A stretch of DNA of 20,403 bases from Pseudaquidulcibacter sp964557085. Its GTDB lineage: Bacteria; Pseudomonadota; Alphaproteobacteria; Caulobacterales; Aquidulcibacteraceae. Position 1 is the stretch's first letter, and each line of letters begins with the position of its first letter. Position numbers and translations under genes: made by a program. Below the pieces are notes generated by a model, which was not told the DNA's origin, did no database searches, and saw nothing but the letters and a program-made list of their open reading frames with translations. Below, one piece after another: positions 6,454-14,192 of the stretch. The stretch spans positions 1-20,403 of the forward strand of contig CAZKYS010000038.1 of assembly GCA_964557085.1 (NCBI GenBank). The letters are read 5' to 3'.

Positions 6454-7932
6454 CTACATGTGATAAGCGCGTTCACCATGTTCTGCGATATCAAGGCCAT
6501 CTTCTTCTGCGTCTGGGCTTGCACGAAGACCCATTGTATATTTAATAAGACCAAATACAATTGTTGAAGCAACAGCAGACCATACAATTGCAACCGCAAC
6601 AGCTTTAATTTGAACAATCATTTGACCGATTGCTGTAAATTCATAAGCTGCACATGCCTCTGCGGTACATTTGCTAAAGTCAACAATACCTGCGCCGCCC
6701 AATGATGGGTGCGCTAATACGCCTGTTGCAATTGCGCCAACAATACCACCAACACCGTGAATACCGAATGCGTCAAGGCTATCGTCATATTTGAAAATAT
6801 GTTTCACTTTTGCGCAGAAGATAATGCAAATTGGTGAAACAATAAGACCAAGGACGATTGCGCCAACTGGGCCTGCAAAACCTGCCGCTGGTGTAACTGC
6901 CACAAGGCCTGCAACCAAACCAGATGCGAAACCAAGGCCAGATGGGCGTTTTGAAATGAAATATTCAGTCAATGCCCATGACAAACCTGCCGCAGCAGTT
7001 GCCAAGAATGTGTTTACCATTGCAAGACCAGCATAGCCATTTGATTCAAGGTTTGAACCTGCGTTAAAGCCGAACCAACCAACCCAAAGAAGGCCTGCGC
7101 CAATCATTGTCATAGTTAGTGAATGTGGTGCCATTGGCTCATTGCGGTAATTCTGGCGTGGCCCTAGGATTAAACATCCAACTAATGCTGCGATACCTGC
7201 GTTAATGTGAACAACTGTACCGCCTGCAAAGTCGATTGCGCCCCATGCCCATAAAAGACCTGCTGATTTTGTAACGTCTGCACCCAATGGAATCGCAGAA
7301 GTCGCACCTGACCACCACCAAACCATATGCGCCATTGGATAATATGAAAGAAGCGGCCAAAGAATTGCGAAAACCACAACCGCCCCAAATTTCATACGTT
7401 CTGCAACCGAACCAAGAACCAAAGTTGCGGTAATTGCCGCAAAGGTCATTTGGAAAGCAAAGAATACAAATTCAGGTAAATTCACCATTGGCGAGAAAGT
7501 TTCAACTTGTGATGCCGGTGTAACTCCATTTAAGAAGAATTTTGATGTGCCGCCAACAAAGCTATTCAAGCCGCCACCATCTGTGAACGCCAATGAATAA
7601 CCCCAAAGTGCCCATGCAATCATGCCAATTGCTGCAGTAACTGAAACCTGCATAATCATTGAAAGCATGTTTTTAGCGCGAACAAGGCCGCCATAAAAAA
7701 TCGCAAGACCCGGAAGGATCATTAATAAAACAAAACAAGTCGATACTAACATCCATGCTGTATCGCCTTTATTTACGGTTGGCGTTGGTGCGGCAGCAGC
7801 TGCCGCGTCTTGAGCATGCGCAAGACCAACATGACCCAAGCTTGCAACAAGACCAAAACCAAGGGCAAGCATTAGGGTTTTCTTTGAAAGCCCCAAAGCA
7901 TCCTTTTTTAATACATTTACCAAATTACTCAC
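6454..7932 (-). CDS. amtB: AmtB, ammonium channel/transporter with signal peptide
   Basis: Inner-membrane channel for ammonium/ammonia uptake. The 492-aa protein starts with a signal peptide (KKTLMLALGFGLVASLGHVG then LAHA, cleavage after A40). It has the Amt features LPGLAIFYGGLVRAKNMLS (73-91), the family signature DFAGGTVVHINAG (234-246) and the twin pore histidines H202 (MAHMVW) and H392 (FGIHGVGG). The C-terminal tail is Asp/Glu-rich. The start is GTG, with a strong AAGGAG upstream. glnK, the PII partner commonly placed just upstream, is absent here. A sigma-54 candidate and repeated AATGCACA boxes upstream point to nitrogen control. A terminator follows, so the gene is monocistronic. 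Confidence 0.96.
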   Translation of the reverse strand: MSNLVNVLKKDALGLSKKTLMLALGFGLVASLGHVGLAHAQDAAAAAAPTPTVNKGDTAWMLVSTCFVLLMILPGLAIFYGGLVRAKNMLSMIMQVSVTAAIGMIAWALWGYSLAFTDGGGLNSFVGGTSKFFLNGVTPASQVETFSPMVNLPEFVFFAFQMTFAAITATLVLGSVAERMKFGAVVVFAILWPLLSYYPMAHMVWWWSGATSAIPLGADVTKSAGLLWAWGAIDFAGGTVVHINAGIAALVGCLILGPRQNYRNEPMAPHSLTMTMIGAGLLWVGWFGFNAGSNLESNGYAGLAMVNTFLATAAAGLSWALTEYFISKRPSGLGFASGLVAGLVAVTPAAGFAGPVGAIVLGLIVSPICIIFCAKVKHIFKYDDSLDAFGIHGVGGIVGAIATGVLAHPSLGGAGIVDFSKCTAEACAAYEFTAIGQMIVQIKAVAVAIVWSAVASTIVFGLIKYTMGLRASPDAEEDGLDIAEHGERAYHM

Positions 7933-8030
7933 TACCCCTTCTCCTTTTGATATTTGCGAATGACATCAAAGAAAGTGATTTTCTTTTTGGCATCGAAAAA
8001 TAAGTAGAGCTAAAATACTGTCACTTAAGA

Positions 8031-8048
8031 AAGCATTTGCCACGCCAA
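8031..8048 (-). promoter_or_regulatory. Candidate sigma-54 (-24/-12) promoter of amtB
   Basis: On the minus strand TTGGCGTGGCAAATGCTT matches the sigma-54 consensus TTGGCACG-N4-TTGCW at 11 of 13 defined positions if W is counted. It has the diagnostic GG-N10-GC spacing. Transcription would start near 8021, leaving an untranslated leader of about 90 nt before the amtB GTG. amtB genes are classic NtrC/sigma-54 targets. Confidence 0.6.
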
Positions 8049-8120
8049 AGTCTGAATTTGAGGCGGTTTTTGCAAGCCTTAAGGGGGGATTCATTTATCA
8101 TTCGCCGTAATGGCTCAAAA

Positions 8121-8177
8121 AATGCACAGGCTTTGCCTAAAAAATGCACACAATAGCTTATGCAATATGTGTGCATT
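8121..8177. repeat. Three AATGCACA boxes, two forming a 10-bp inverted repeat, between amtB and xerC
   Basis: AATGCACA occurs at 8121-8128 and 8143-8150, and inverted at 8170-8177. The last two extend to a perfect inverted repeat AATGCACACA / TGTGTGCATT (8143-8152 with 8168-8177, 15-nt spacer). The boxes lie about 100-155 nt upstream of the predicted sigma-54 start, where NtrC enhancers usually sit, and contain the TGCAC core of NtrC half-sites. On the minus strand the hairpin is followed by TTTTTT, so it may also end transcription of xerC. Confidence 0.5.
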
Positions 8178-8216
8178 CAGCATTTGAATTTTTAATTTGT
8201 TTAAATTTTTGACAAT

Positions 8217-9158
8217 CTAGGCGCGTGGATGGGCGCGGTTAAAGCTTTCCATCAATAATTTTGTATCAACATCAGCATATCTTTGCGTTGTGGAAAGCGA
8301 TGCATGACCAAGTAATTCTTGGATTGAGCGTAAATCCACGCCATGAGCCAGTAAATGTGTTGCATAAGAATGGCGTAATGCATGTGGTGTTGCATCGGGC
8401 GAAAGCCCAAGGCCAGATCGCATATTTTCCATCAATTTTTGTATAAGACGCGCATTTAATTGTTTACCTTTTTGCCCATAAAACAAAATGCCATTTGTTG
8501 TAATTTCATAAGGGCAGGCATTTTTATAAGCTTCTATCTTTTCTTTTGCGATTTCAAGAATTGGCACAATTCGTGTTTTTTTACCTTTTCCAGTAATTCG
8601 CATTGCATCTTGATTGTCAATGTCTGATAATTTTAGGTTCAAACATTCAAAAATCCTAAGGCCACAACCATAAAGCAGAACCAAAATTGCTTCATCACGT
8701 TTTGCAATCCAATCAATTGAATTAAACTCATGTGAATGTTCGATTAAATCATTGGCTTGGGTTATATTAAGTGGTCTTGGGGCACGCTTTGGAACTTTTG
8801 GGGTTTTTATAAAGGCAATTTCCTTATTAATAAGGCCAAGTTTTCTATCACAGAATGAAAAAAACGCCCTTATTGCCGCCAAATTTCGCCCAATTGTAGC
8901 ATTAGAAAGCGCAATCTCACCCTGCCGCCGATTGGCAAGGAAAGCACGAAAATCAGACGCTTTAAGATTGATTATTTGTGCTAAATTAATTTCACCGCCA
9001 AAATGCGACTGAATAAAATTAAAGAAAAAATGTAAATCAGATAAATAGGCGTCAACCGTCTTATCAGAAAAACGCTTTTCAGAAGCCATAAAATCGCGCC
9101 ATTTTGCGATAATATCGGATATTTCATCCGTCATTATCGCATTATTTGGCGTATTCAT
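8217..9158 (-). CDS. xerC: XerC-type tyrosine site-specific recombinase
   Basis: Resolves chromosome dimers at dif together with XerD. The 313-aa protein has an N-terminal SAM-like DNA-binding domain (about 12-105) and a complete catalytic domain: R168 (YGCGLRI), the beta-hairpin lysine within GKGKK (190-194), H259 and R262 (PHALRHSYATHLL), H285 (LLGHASLS) and the nucleophile Y294 (TTQRYADVD). Housekeeping XerC is favoured over a phage or integron integrase by its length, its intact motifs and its position two nt after a DUF484 gene, a pairing also known in other proteobacteria. XerD cannot be strictly excluded from sequence alone. Confidence 0.9.
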   Translation of the reverse strand: MNTPNNAIMTDEISDIIAKWRDFMASEKRFSDKTVDAYLSDLHFFFNFIQSHFGGEINLAQIINLKASDFRAFLANRRQGEIALSNATIGRNLAAIRAFFSFCDRKLGLINKEIAFIKTPKVPKRAPRPLNITQANDLIEHSHEFNSIDWIAKRDEAILVLLYGCGLRIFECLNLKLSDIDNQDAMRITGKGKKTRIVPILEIAKEKIEAYKNACPYEITTNGILFYGQKGKQLNARLIQKLMENMRSGLGLSPDATPHALRHSYATHLLAHGVDLRSIQELLGHASLSTTQRYADVDTKLLMESFNRAHPRA

Positions 9159-9160
9159 TT

Positions 9161-9853
9161 TTAGATTTCACCATCATGTTCAAAGCGCGCCAATACACGT
9201 TCAACCACGCGTGCAAAGAAAGTTATTAATTCATTGCCCATATCTTGGCGGAAGCAATTAATATCGCTTGATGCAATTGCAAGCATACCAAAGCGATTAG
9301 AAGTTCCAAACTCAAGACGTGCCAATGCTTCTGAACGAATATGCGGCGCTTTATCGCCATAAAGCCATGTACGCGACACATCAGAAGTTCCAAGGCTAAC
9401 TGAACGCTCAACTGGAACCAAACGCTCAATGACACAGCCAATTTTATCCATGCTTTCAGAATAAGCAGGGGTTTGCGAAATAACTAATTCGCATGAATCA
9501 GCGGCCAAAGAAAACGCCACATGACCGCGCAAAATTTCACGTAAATCAGAAACGGAACGCGCATCAAGAACCGCAATGATTGCCTCTTGAACGCGAATTT
9601 GTGATTCATAATTTTTACGCGCAGTTTCAACAATTTGTGCAAAACGTGATTTTGCTTTGTGGGTTTCTTTTAACATACGATTGCGCGCAAGTTCTTCTAA
9701 AGAAACAACATTACCAGTATCAGGGCATTGTGTGATGCGTGCCAATAAATCTTCATCTTCTTTTACGAAAGAAGGGTTGTGCATAAGGAAATTTCGGATG
9801 AATTCTAATTCTTGCGGATTTTCAAGCGCAAAGCTTGCTTCTGTATATGCCAT
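9161..9853 (-). CDS. DUF484 family protein
   Basis: A 230-aa soluble protein of the DUF484 family, predicted to have a GAF-like fold and of unknown function. The family features are the N-terminal block EFIRNFLMHNPSFVKEDEDLL, whose first 20 residues are the most typical, followed by a short helical coil (about 58-95, rich in Arg/Lys/Glu). The C-terminal part contains FGMLAIASSDINCFRQDMGN and FFARVVERVL. It is directly upstream of xerC with a 2-nt gap, a neighbourhood conserved in other bacteria, so co-expression is likely. No ligand-binding residue can be assigned. Confidence 0.85.
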   Translation of the reverse strand: MAYTEASFALENPQELEFIRNFLMHNPSFVKEDEDLLARITQCPDTGNVVSLEELARNRMLKETHKAKSRFAQIVETARKNYESQIRVQEAIIAVLDARSVSDLREILRGHVAFSLAADSCELVISQTPAYSESMDKIGCVIERLVPVERSVSLGTSDVSRTWLYGDKAPHIRSEALARLEFGTSNRFGMLAIASSDINCFRQDMGNELITFFARVVERVLARFEHDGEI

Positions 9854-9923
9854 ATCCCAATTCTTTCGACTTTTTGAATTATGTTTGAATCGGATAAAAA
9901 CAAAATATGGTGAATATGCGTTT

Positions 9924-9954
9924 AAAAAATGGCAAACAAATGGTAAATTTTGCC
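9924..9954 (-). terminator. Possible weak terminator after nadD
   Basis: Read on the minus strand, a 6-bp stem GGCAAA / TTTGCC (9949-9954 with 9931-9936) with a 12-nt AT-rich loop is followed by ATTTTTT. It lies about 35 nt after the nadD stop in the 134-nt gap before DUF484. The stem is short, so termination is probably partial. Confidence 0.4.
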
Positions 9955-9987
9955 TTATTTGTGTTTTTTCTACACAAAATTACTGTT

Positions 9988-10587
9988 TTAAATATTTTGT
10001 GCCTTGCGCGCGCGCAATTGCGTTGAACTTAACGGATTAAAACGCGCAGGAACATAAACCCAAGCTGGCGCTTTTTTATTGCCAAGGGTTGGCGCTTTAT
10101 CAAGTGGTAAACGGTATTTATCAAATTGGCGTGCCATACGCCCCAATCTTGCACGTGGCCCTGCGCTTGGGCGCGAAACAACGCAAATTGGAACTTCTTC
10201 AACAATATCTTTCCAGCCGCGCCAATTTTCAAAACCCGCCAAATTATCGCCGCCCATAAGCCATACGAATTTAACGCCACAATATTGTTTTTTTAAAGCG
10301 ATTAATGTGTCAATTGTATATTGGGTTTTTAATTGGGTTTCGATTTTTGTGACCACCATTTTGGGGCCGCGCGCAATTTTTTTTGCGCTATCCAAACGAT
10401 CTTGCAATTGGCTGGAGGTTTTTTTTAGTGGGTTTTGCGGGCTTACCATCCACCAAACAAAATCAAGCCCTAATAAATCAATTGCGGTTTCGGCAACATG
10501 CAAATGCCCAGAATGGGCAGGGTCAAAGGATCCGCCCAAAAGGCCGATTTTTTGACCTCTAAATGCAAGTGGCCAGTTTCTTCTCAT
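9988..10587 (-). CDS. nadD: NadD, nicotinate-nucleotide adenylyltransferase
   Basis: Makes nicotinate adenine dinucleotide from nicotinate mononucleotide and ATP in NAD synthesis. The 199-aa cytosolic protein has the nucleotidyltransferase motif GGSFDPAHSGHLH (18-30) with its HxGH-type signature and the C-terminal SSTQLR (187-192, the ISSTxIR motif). Between these is WWMVSPQNPLK, a substrate-binding region of the family. Only 3 nt separate it from the proA stop, and proA-nadD is a common alphaproteobacterial order. The next gene in many relatives, rsfS, is not here; DUF484-xerC follow after a gap. Confidence 0.95.
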   Translation of the reverse strand: MRRNWPLAFRGQKIGLLGGSFDPAHSGHLHVAETAIDLLGLDFVWWMVSPQNPLKKTSSQLQDRLDSAKKIARGPKMVVTKIETQLKTQYTIDTLIALKKQYCGVKFVWLMGGDNLAGFENWRGWKDIVEEVPICVVSRPSAGPRARLGRMARQFDKYRLPLDKAPTLGNKKAPAWVYVPARFNPLSSTQLRARKAQNI

Positions 10588-10590
10588 ATA

Positions 10591-11856
10591 TTATGGCCTT
10601 GTTTGACCTGTGCCATGCACAATATATTTATATGTTGTAAGTCCTTGCGCACCCACGGGGCCACGCGCATGAAGGCGACCTGTTCCAATCCCAATTTCAC
10701 CGCCAAAGCCAAATTCACCACCATCGGCAAATTGGGTTGAAGCATTATGCATTACAATCGCGCTATCAACACGGTTTGCAAAAATTTGCGCGGCATTATC
10801 ATTTTCAGTAATGATTGCATCTGTATGATGTGAACCATATTTGCCAATATGATTAATTGCATCCTCAAGGTCATCAACAATTTTTACCGCAAGAATTGGC
10901 GCAAGATATTCAGTTGACCAATCTTCTTCACTTGCAATATTCATTGGCGCAATTGCGCGCGCTTTATCATCGCCGCGCAATTCACAGCCCAAAGCATTTA
11001 ATGCATCAGCAATTTTTGGAAGAATTTTTGCAGCAATCTTTTCATCAATCAAAAGGGTTTCGGTTGCCCCGCAAATTCCGGTGCGGCGCATTTTTGCATT
11101 TAAAACAATTGCAATTGCTTTTGCTTCGTTTGCATCTTGGTGAATATAAGTGTGACACATGCCTTCAAGATGCGCCAAAACTGGAACCTTTGCCTCATCA
11201 AGAACGCGTGCAACCAAGGTTTTGCCGCCGCGCGGAATGATTAAATCAATCGCGCCATTAAGGCCACGCAACATTTCACCAACAAAATCACGGTCAGTAG
11301 TTGGAACAAATTGCACGCAATCCTTTGGCAATCCTGCCTTTGCAAGTCCTGCACGCAATGCATTGGCAATTTCGGTTGAGGTTAGAAACGCTTCTTTCCC
11401 ACCACGCAATACCGCCGCATTACCACCACGCAAACAAAGGCCGCCAGCATCAGCAGTAACATTTGGGCGGCTTTCATAAATTATGCCAATAACCCCAAGT
11501 GGAATTCGAACCTTGTCAATCTTTAGGCCGTTTGGGCGATTATATGTTTCAATGACTTCAAAATTTTGATCAGGCTGTGCGGCAATTGATTTTAATGCAT
11601 CTGCAACGCCCATAAGTCGTTTTTCATCAAGCATAAGGCGGTCAAGCATTGCATCGCTTAGACCATCTTTTTTTGCATTTTCATAATCAATTTTATTTGC
11701 GCGCAGAATTGCTTCTTTATTTTCAACAATCTTTTGCGCCATAAAATTAAGCGCATTATCACGTGTTTCCTTGCTTGAATTTGCAAGAACAGAATATGCA
11801 TTGCGCGCACGCGCCCCAATTTCGGCAGCCAAGGTTTTGATGTCAGTTTGCGTCAT
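10591..11856 (-). CDS. proA: ProA, gamma-glutamyl phosphate reductase
   Basis: Second step of proline synthesis: NADPH-dependent reduction of glutamate 5-phosphate to the semialdehyde. The 421-aa length is normal for the family. The aldehyde-dehydrogenase-type catalytic cysteine is C262 in RRTGICGATETLL. Other family blocks are VRIPLGVIGIIYESRPNVTA (117-136), LIIPRGGK (205-212) and GGEIGIGTGRLHARGPVG near the C-terminus. The ATG at 11856 has a weak SD. proB, which often precedes proA, is not upstream; the neighbour there is an oxidase subunit gene. Confidence 0.97.
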   Translation of the reverse strand: MTQTDIKTLAAEIGARARNAYSVLANSSKETRDNALNFMAQKIVENKEAILRANKIDYENAKKDGLSDAMLDRLMLDEKRLMGVADALKSIAAQPDQNFEVIETYNRPNGLKIDKVRIPLGVIGIIYESRPNVTADAGGLCLRGGNAAVLRGGKEAFLTSTEIANALRAGLAKAGLPKDCVQFVPTTDRDFVGEMLRGLNGAIDLIIPRGGKTLVARVLDEAKVPVLAHLEGMCHTYIHQDANEAKAIAIVLNAKMRRTGICGATETLLIDEKIAAKILPKIADALNALGCELRGDDKARAIAPMNIASEEDWSTEYLAPILAVKIVDDLEDAINHIGKYGSHHTDAIITENDNAAQIFANRVDSAIVMHNASTQFADGGEFGFGGEIGIGTGRLHARGPVGAQGLTTYKYIVHGTGQTRP

Positions 11857-11922
11857 AAATTTCTAATGACTTCAAAATGCACATTTTTCAATGCATTATT
11901 GAGCAATTGGCAAAGATAATTG

Positions 11923-11946
11923 CATTAAAATTTTATGCTTTTAATG
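11923..11946. repeat. 8-bp inverted repeat at the end of the oxidase subunit IV gene
   Basis: CATTAAAA and TTTTAATG flank an 8-nt spacer, and the repeat covers the stop codon of the minus-strand gene ending at 11941. All pairing except the ends is A-T, and no T run follows on the minus strand. It is therefore at most a weak terminator or mRNA-end hairpin. Confidence 0.3.
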
Positions 11947-12255
11947 ACCAACCAAAGTTTTAATGAAAACAACTAAAGCGGCAACAAAATATGCCAATAA
12001 AGCAAAAACAAAAGTTCCCGCTAATGTTGCATACCAAGAAGCAGGCATTTTAAGAACAAAGCCAGCAATTACGCCAAGTGCAACCATAAGGAATGTTACC
12101 AAAAGCCAGCTCATATGTGCGCCAAAAACTAATACTAGCCCAAAAACGCCCAAGCCGACCAAAAGGCCACCCCAAACTGACCAATTAATAAAGGCATCAA
12201 AAGTTTTTGATTGTTCACGAATGTCCATCGAGCCGATTTTATAGTGCGAAGCCAT
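11941..12255 (-). CDS. aa3-type cytochrome c oxidase subunit IV (COX4_pro_2-like)
   Basis: A small accessory subunit of the bacterial aa3 oxidase. The 104-aa protein has the diagnostic opening MASHYKIGSMDIREQSKTFD with its GSMDI-x2-Q-x-KTF pattern. About three hydrophobic segments follow (roughly 26-47, 49-69, 75-99), whereas the classic alphaproteobacterial subunit has one. The extra helices suggest an extended version or a related membrane protein with the same N-terminal domain. A good SD (GGGAG, 5 nt spacing) precedes the ATG. No other oxidase genes are nearby, as is usual for this family. Confidence 0.78.
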   Translation of the reverse strand: MASHYKIGSMDIREQSKTFDAFINWSVWGGLLVGLGVFGLVLVFGAHMSWLLVTFLMVALGVIAGFVLKMPASWYATLAGTFVFALLAYFVAALVVFIKTLVGH

Positions 12256-12335
12256 GTGTTCTCCCTGATTTTTATAGTGAAGTCAAAATGCGCGATTTTT
12301 ACCTTTTTTGCAAGTAGTCTGTGTGTTTTACCGCA

Positions 12336-12959
12336 TTATAAATTTATACTTGCCAACCAATGGCCAAGGGAAACAAAAAAGTCCAAGGCAAATTGTATTC
12401 CAACATGTAGTAATTTTATGCTGAAATAGATTAAAATATTGGCCACAATTATCAAAAGCCCGTCATTCTCTAAAATGCCCAAAGCAATAATCGCAATCGC
12501 AATCGCAGGCATCATATTGCCAAGTGGAATTGGCAAAAGCAAAATTAAAGATAAAAATACAATTTCCAAGGCCAGAAAATATATTGCAAATCCCGAACTT
12601 AAAAAGCTTAGGCGTGGGCTTATTAATTTTTCAAGTTGCTTTACAAAGGGAAGCGATTTTTCAATTGCAAATCTTAGATGTTTGGTTTGAAAGCTGATTG
12701 ATGAAATGAATTTTGGAAGGCGTGGCTTTTTTTCATTTAAAACCATAAAAATCGCCGGAACAATAATTAATGGCGCAAAAAGCGCTGAAATCCCTGGAAT
12801 GTTTGGAATTGAAACAGGTAGTGCAAAAACCAATATTAAAATTGCAAATACTTTACCGCGTAATACGGATACGATTTGTCCAATATCTGCCCGTTCGGTC
12901 TGTGGTAAATCAATAAGTAGATTTTCTAACAAATTAGAAGTTCGAATATGGGGTTTCAA
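12336..12959 (-). CDS. exoD: ExoD-family membrane protein
   Basis: ExoD proteins are integral membrane proteins named for an exopolysaccharide phenotype in rhizobia; their biochemical role is unclear. The block ADIGQIVSVLRGKVFAILIL, followed by FALPVSIPNIPGISALFAPL, is characteristic, with several further hydrophobic helices to the C-terminus. No ATG is usable: the frame opens with TTG at 12971 or TTG at 12959. The second is preferred because GAGG lies 6 nt in front of it (12966-12969), giving 207 aa starting MKPHIRTSN. A 14-bp inverted repeat sits just upstream of this SD. The gene stands alone, without polysaccharide genes nearby. Confidence 0.85.
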   Translation of the reverse strand: MKPHIRTSNLLENLLIDLPQTERADIGQIVSVLRGKVFAILILVFALPVSIPNIPGISALFAPLIIVPAIFMVLNEKKPRLPKFISSISFQTKHLRFAIEKSLPFVKQLEKLISPRLSFLSSGFAIYFLALEIVFLSLILLLPIPLGNMMPAIAIAIIALGILENDGLLIIVANILIYFSIKLLHVGIQFALDFFVSLGHWLASINL

Positions 12960-12973
12960 TTTTTGCCTCAAAC

Positions 12974-13006
12974 AATCGTAACTAAATCATGTATTTAGTT
13001 ACGATT
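12974..13006. repeat. Perfect 14-bp inverted repeat upstream of exoD
   Basis: AATCGTAACTAAAT (12974-12987) and ATTTAGTTACGATT (12993-13006) are perfect complements around the loop CATGT. The repeat lies between the thioredoxin-like gene (stop 13032) and the exoD start, with one arm ending 5 nt from the exoD Shine-Dalgarno. The minus-strand side lacks a proper T tract (GATTGTTTGAGG); the plus side has ATTTTTG. It could be an operator, an mRNA hairpin near the ribosome site, or a weak terminator. Confidence 0.8.
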
Positions 13007-13031
13007 TTTGATTTCGCAATATATTGCTTGC

Positions 13032-13595
13032 TTATTTGCGCATCGCAATTTTATTGGCACGCGCCAATAATGCATCAACCCCAATGCCACCAATTCCAAG
13101 GTCAGTTGTGAAATCAGCAATAATGCCATTTTTATCAATGATTAAATAGGTTGGAACCCATTGCATTTTAAATGCATTATAGGCCGTTTTATCATCATCA
13201 ATTGCCACAGGATATGAATAACCCTTCTCTTTGAAATAGGCATCAAGACTACCCCAGCGACCATAGCGACCCGCAGTATGAATTCCGACAAAGCGAAGGT
13301 TTTTAGTCGCGTTTGCGCGCGCGGCAACTTGCGCTGTTAATGGTGCATCTGCCATGCAATCAGGACACCAAAGCCCCCAAAATTCAACAATTGTAGTTTT
13401 GCCCTTGAAGTTTGCATTCGAAAAAGTGCCGCCACCAAATTTCTTTAAGTTGAATTTTGGGGCTTTTTTACCAAGTTCTGAATATGTTGTTGGTTTGCCA
13501 TCAGCCAAAGCCTGCCCTGCAGCAAGGATTAGTGGTGCGCCAACAATGGCTTGTAAAATTTCACGGCGTGGAGGGGATAAAGTTTCTTTTTTCAT
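13032..13595 (-). CDS. TlpA-like thioredoxin-fold protein with twin-arginine leader
   Basis: A 187-aa redoxin. The N-terminus has PPRREILQAIVGAPLILAAG (R10-R11, hydrophobic stretch, then QALA before DG), which fits a Tat or Tat-like signal, so export to the periplasm is likely. The thioredoxin fold is shown by VEFWGLWCPDC with the redox pair C77/C80 (CPDC) and by the cis-proline in WVPTYLIIDKNG. It resembles peroxiredoxin/TlpA reductases that handle thiols outside the cytoplasm; the client is unknown. It lies 51 nt downstream of thpR on the same strand. Confidence 0.87.
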   Translation of the reverse strand: MKKETLSPPRREILQAIVGAPLILAAGQALADGKPTTYSELGKKAPKFNLKKFGGGTFSNANFKGKTTIVEFWGLWCPDCMADAPLTAQVAARANATKNLRFVGIHTAGRYGRWGSLDAYFKEKGYSYPVAIDDDKTAYNAFKMQWVPTYLIIDKNGIIADFTTDLGIGGIGVDALLARANKIAMRK

Positions 13596-13646
13596 ACCCT
13601 ATTATTGCAAACCAAAATCATTTTGCCAAGTAGAAAATAATTCTTA

Positions 13647-14192
13647 TTATTCAATGCTTTTTAGTGGAAACTCTGCTTCAATATTATAAAAACTTGGACC
13701 TTTTCCTATTGTGGAAGAATAAAGGAAAAATCTGTCTGCTTTCCAGGTTTTGCTTTTAAAAAGTGCGTGATTTGATTGATATTCCAAAACTTTTGCAAGC
13801 TGTGCATTAGATTTCATATAGGCAAGTGTTACATGTGGTATGTATTTTTTGTGATCTTTTGCAAAACCTAATTTGTTGCAAATTTTATAAATTTTATCAT
13901 GAAGTGATTTTAATTGTGGGCTTTGATCAACCAATACATGAATTGAATGCGGATTATCATTTCCGAAAAAACCAATTCCTGAAAAGGAAATTTCAAATTG
14001 TGGAAATTCAATTTTGCTCAATTCTTCATCTAAATCGGCGATATCATTTTCCTGCATATCGCCAATAAAGCGTAATGTTATGTGAAAATTTTGGGGTGGT
14101 GAAAACCGTGCTTCTTCAAGCCCTGTTTGTAATGGCAAAAGGTTTGCGCTTATTTTATCAGGGATTGGAAGGGCAATGAAAATACGCTTCAT
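13647..14192 (-). CDS. thpR: ThpR, RNA 2',3'-cyclic phosphodiesterase (2H family)
   Basis: Known family role: hydrolysis of RNA 2',3'-cyclic phosphates, also described as 2'-5' RNA ligase. The 181-aa protein has both HxTx motifs of the 2H superfamily: H37-I-T-L in NFHITLRFIGD and H120-V-T-L in YIPHVTLAYMKS. The opening KRIFIALPIP and length are normal. Its ATG overlaps the astB stop by one base (TAATG), implying translational coupling with an unrelated catabolic gene. Confidence 0.94.
   Translation of the reverse strand: MKRIFIALPIPDKISANLLPLQTGLEEARFSPPQNFHITLRFIGDMQENDIADLDEELSKIEFPQFEISFSGIGFFGNDNPHSIHVLVDQSPQLKSLHDKIYKICNKLGFAKDHKKYIPHVTLAYMKSNAQLAKVLEYQSNHALFKSKTWKADRFFLYSSTIGKGPSFYNIEAEFPLKSIE

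Noticed and set aside
8217..9158. Tyrosine recombinase as a sign of a mobile element
   Set aside because: Context with DUF484 and housekeeping genes, no tRNA, and no att-like repeats point to XerC.
10857..11479. Two long plus-strand frames opposite proA
   Set aside because: They are antisense shadows of a well-supported proA, with low-complexity or Gln/Arg/Leu-rich products and no SD or family features.
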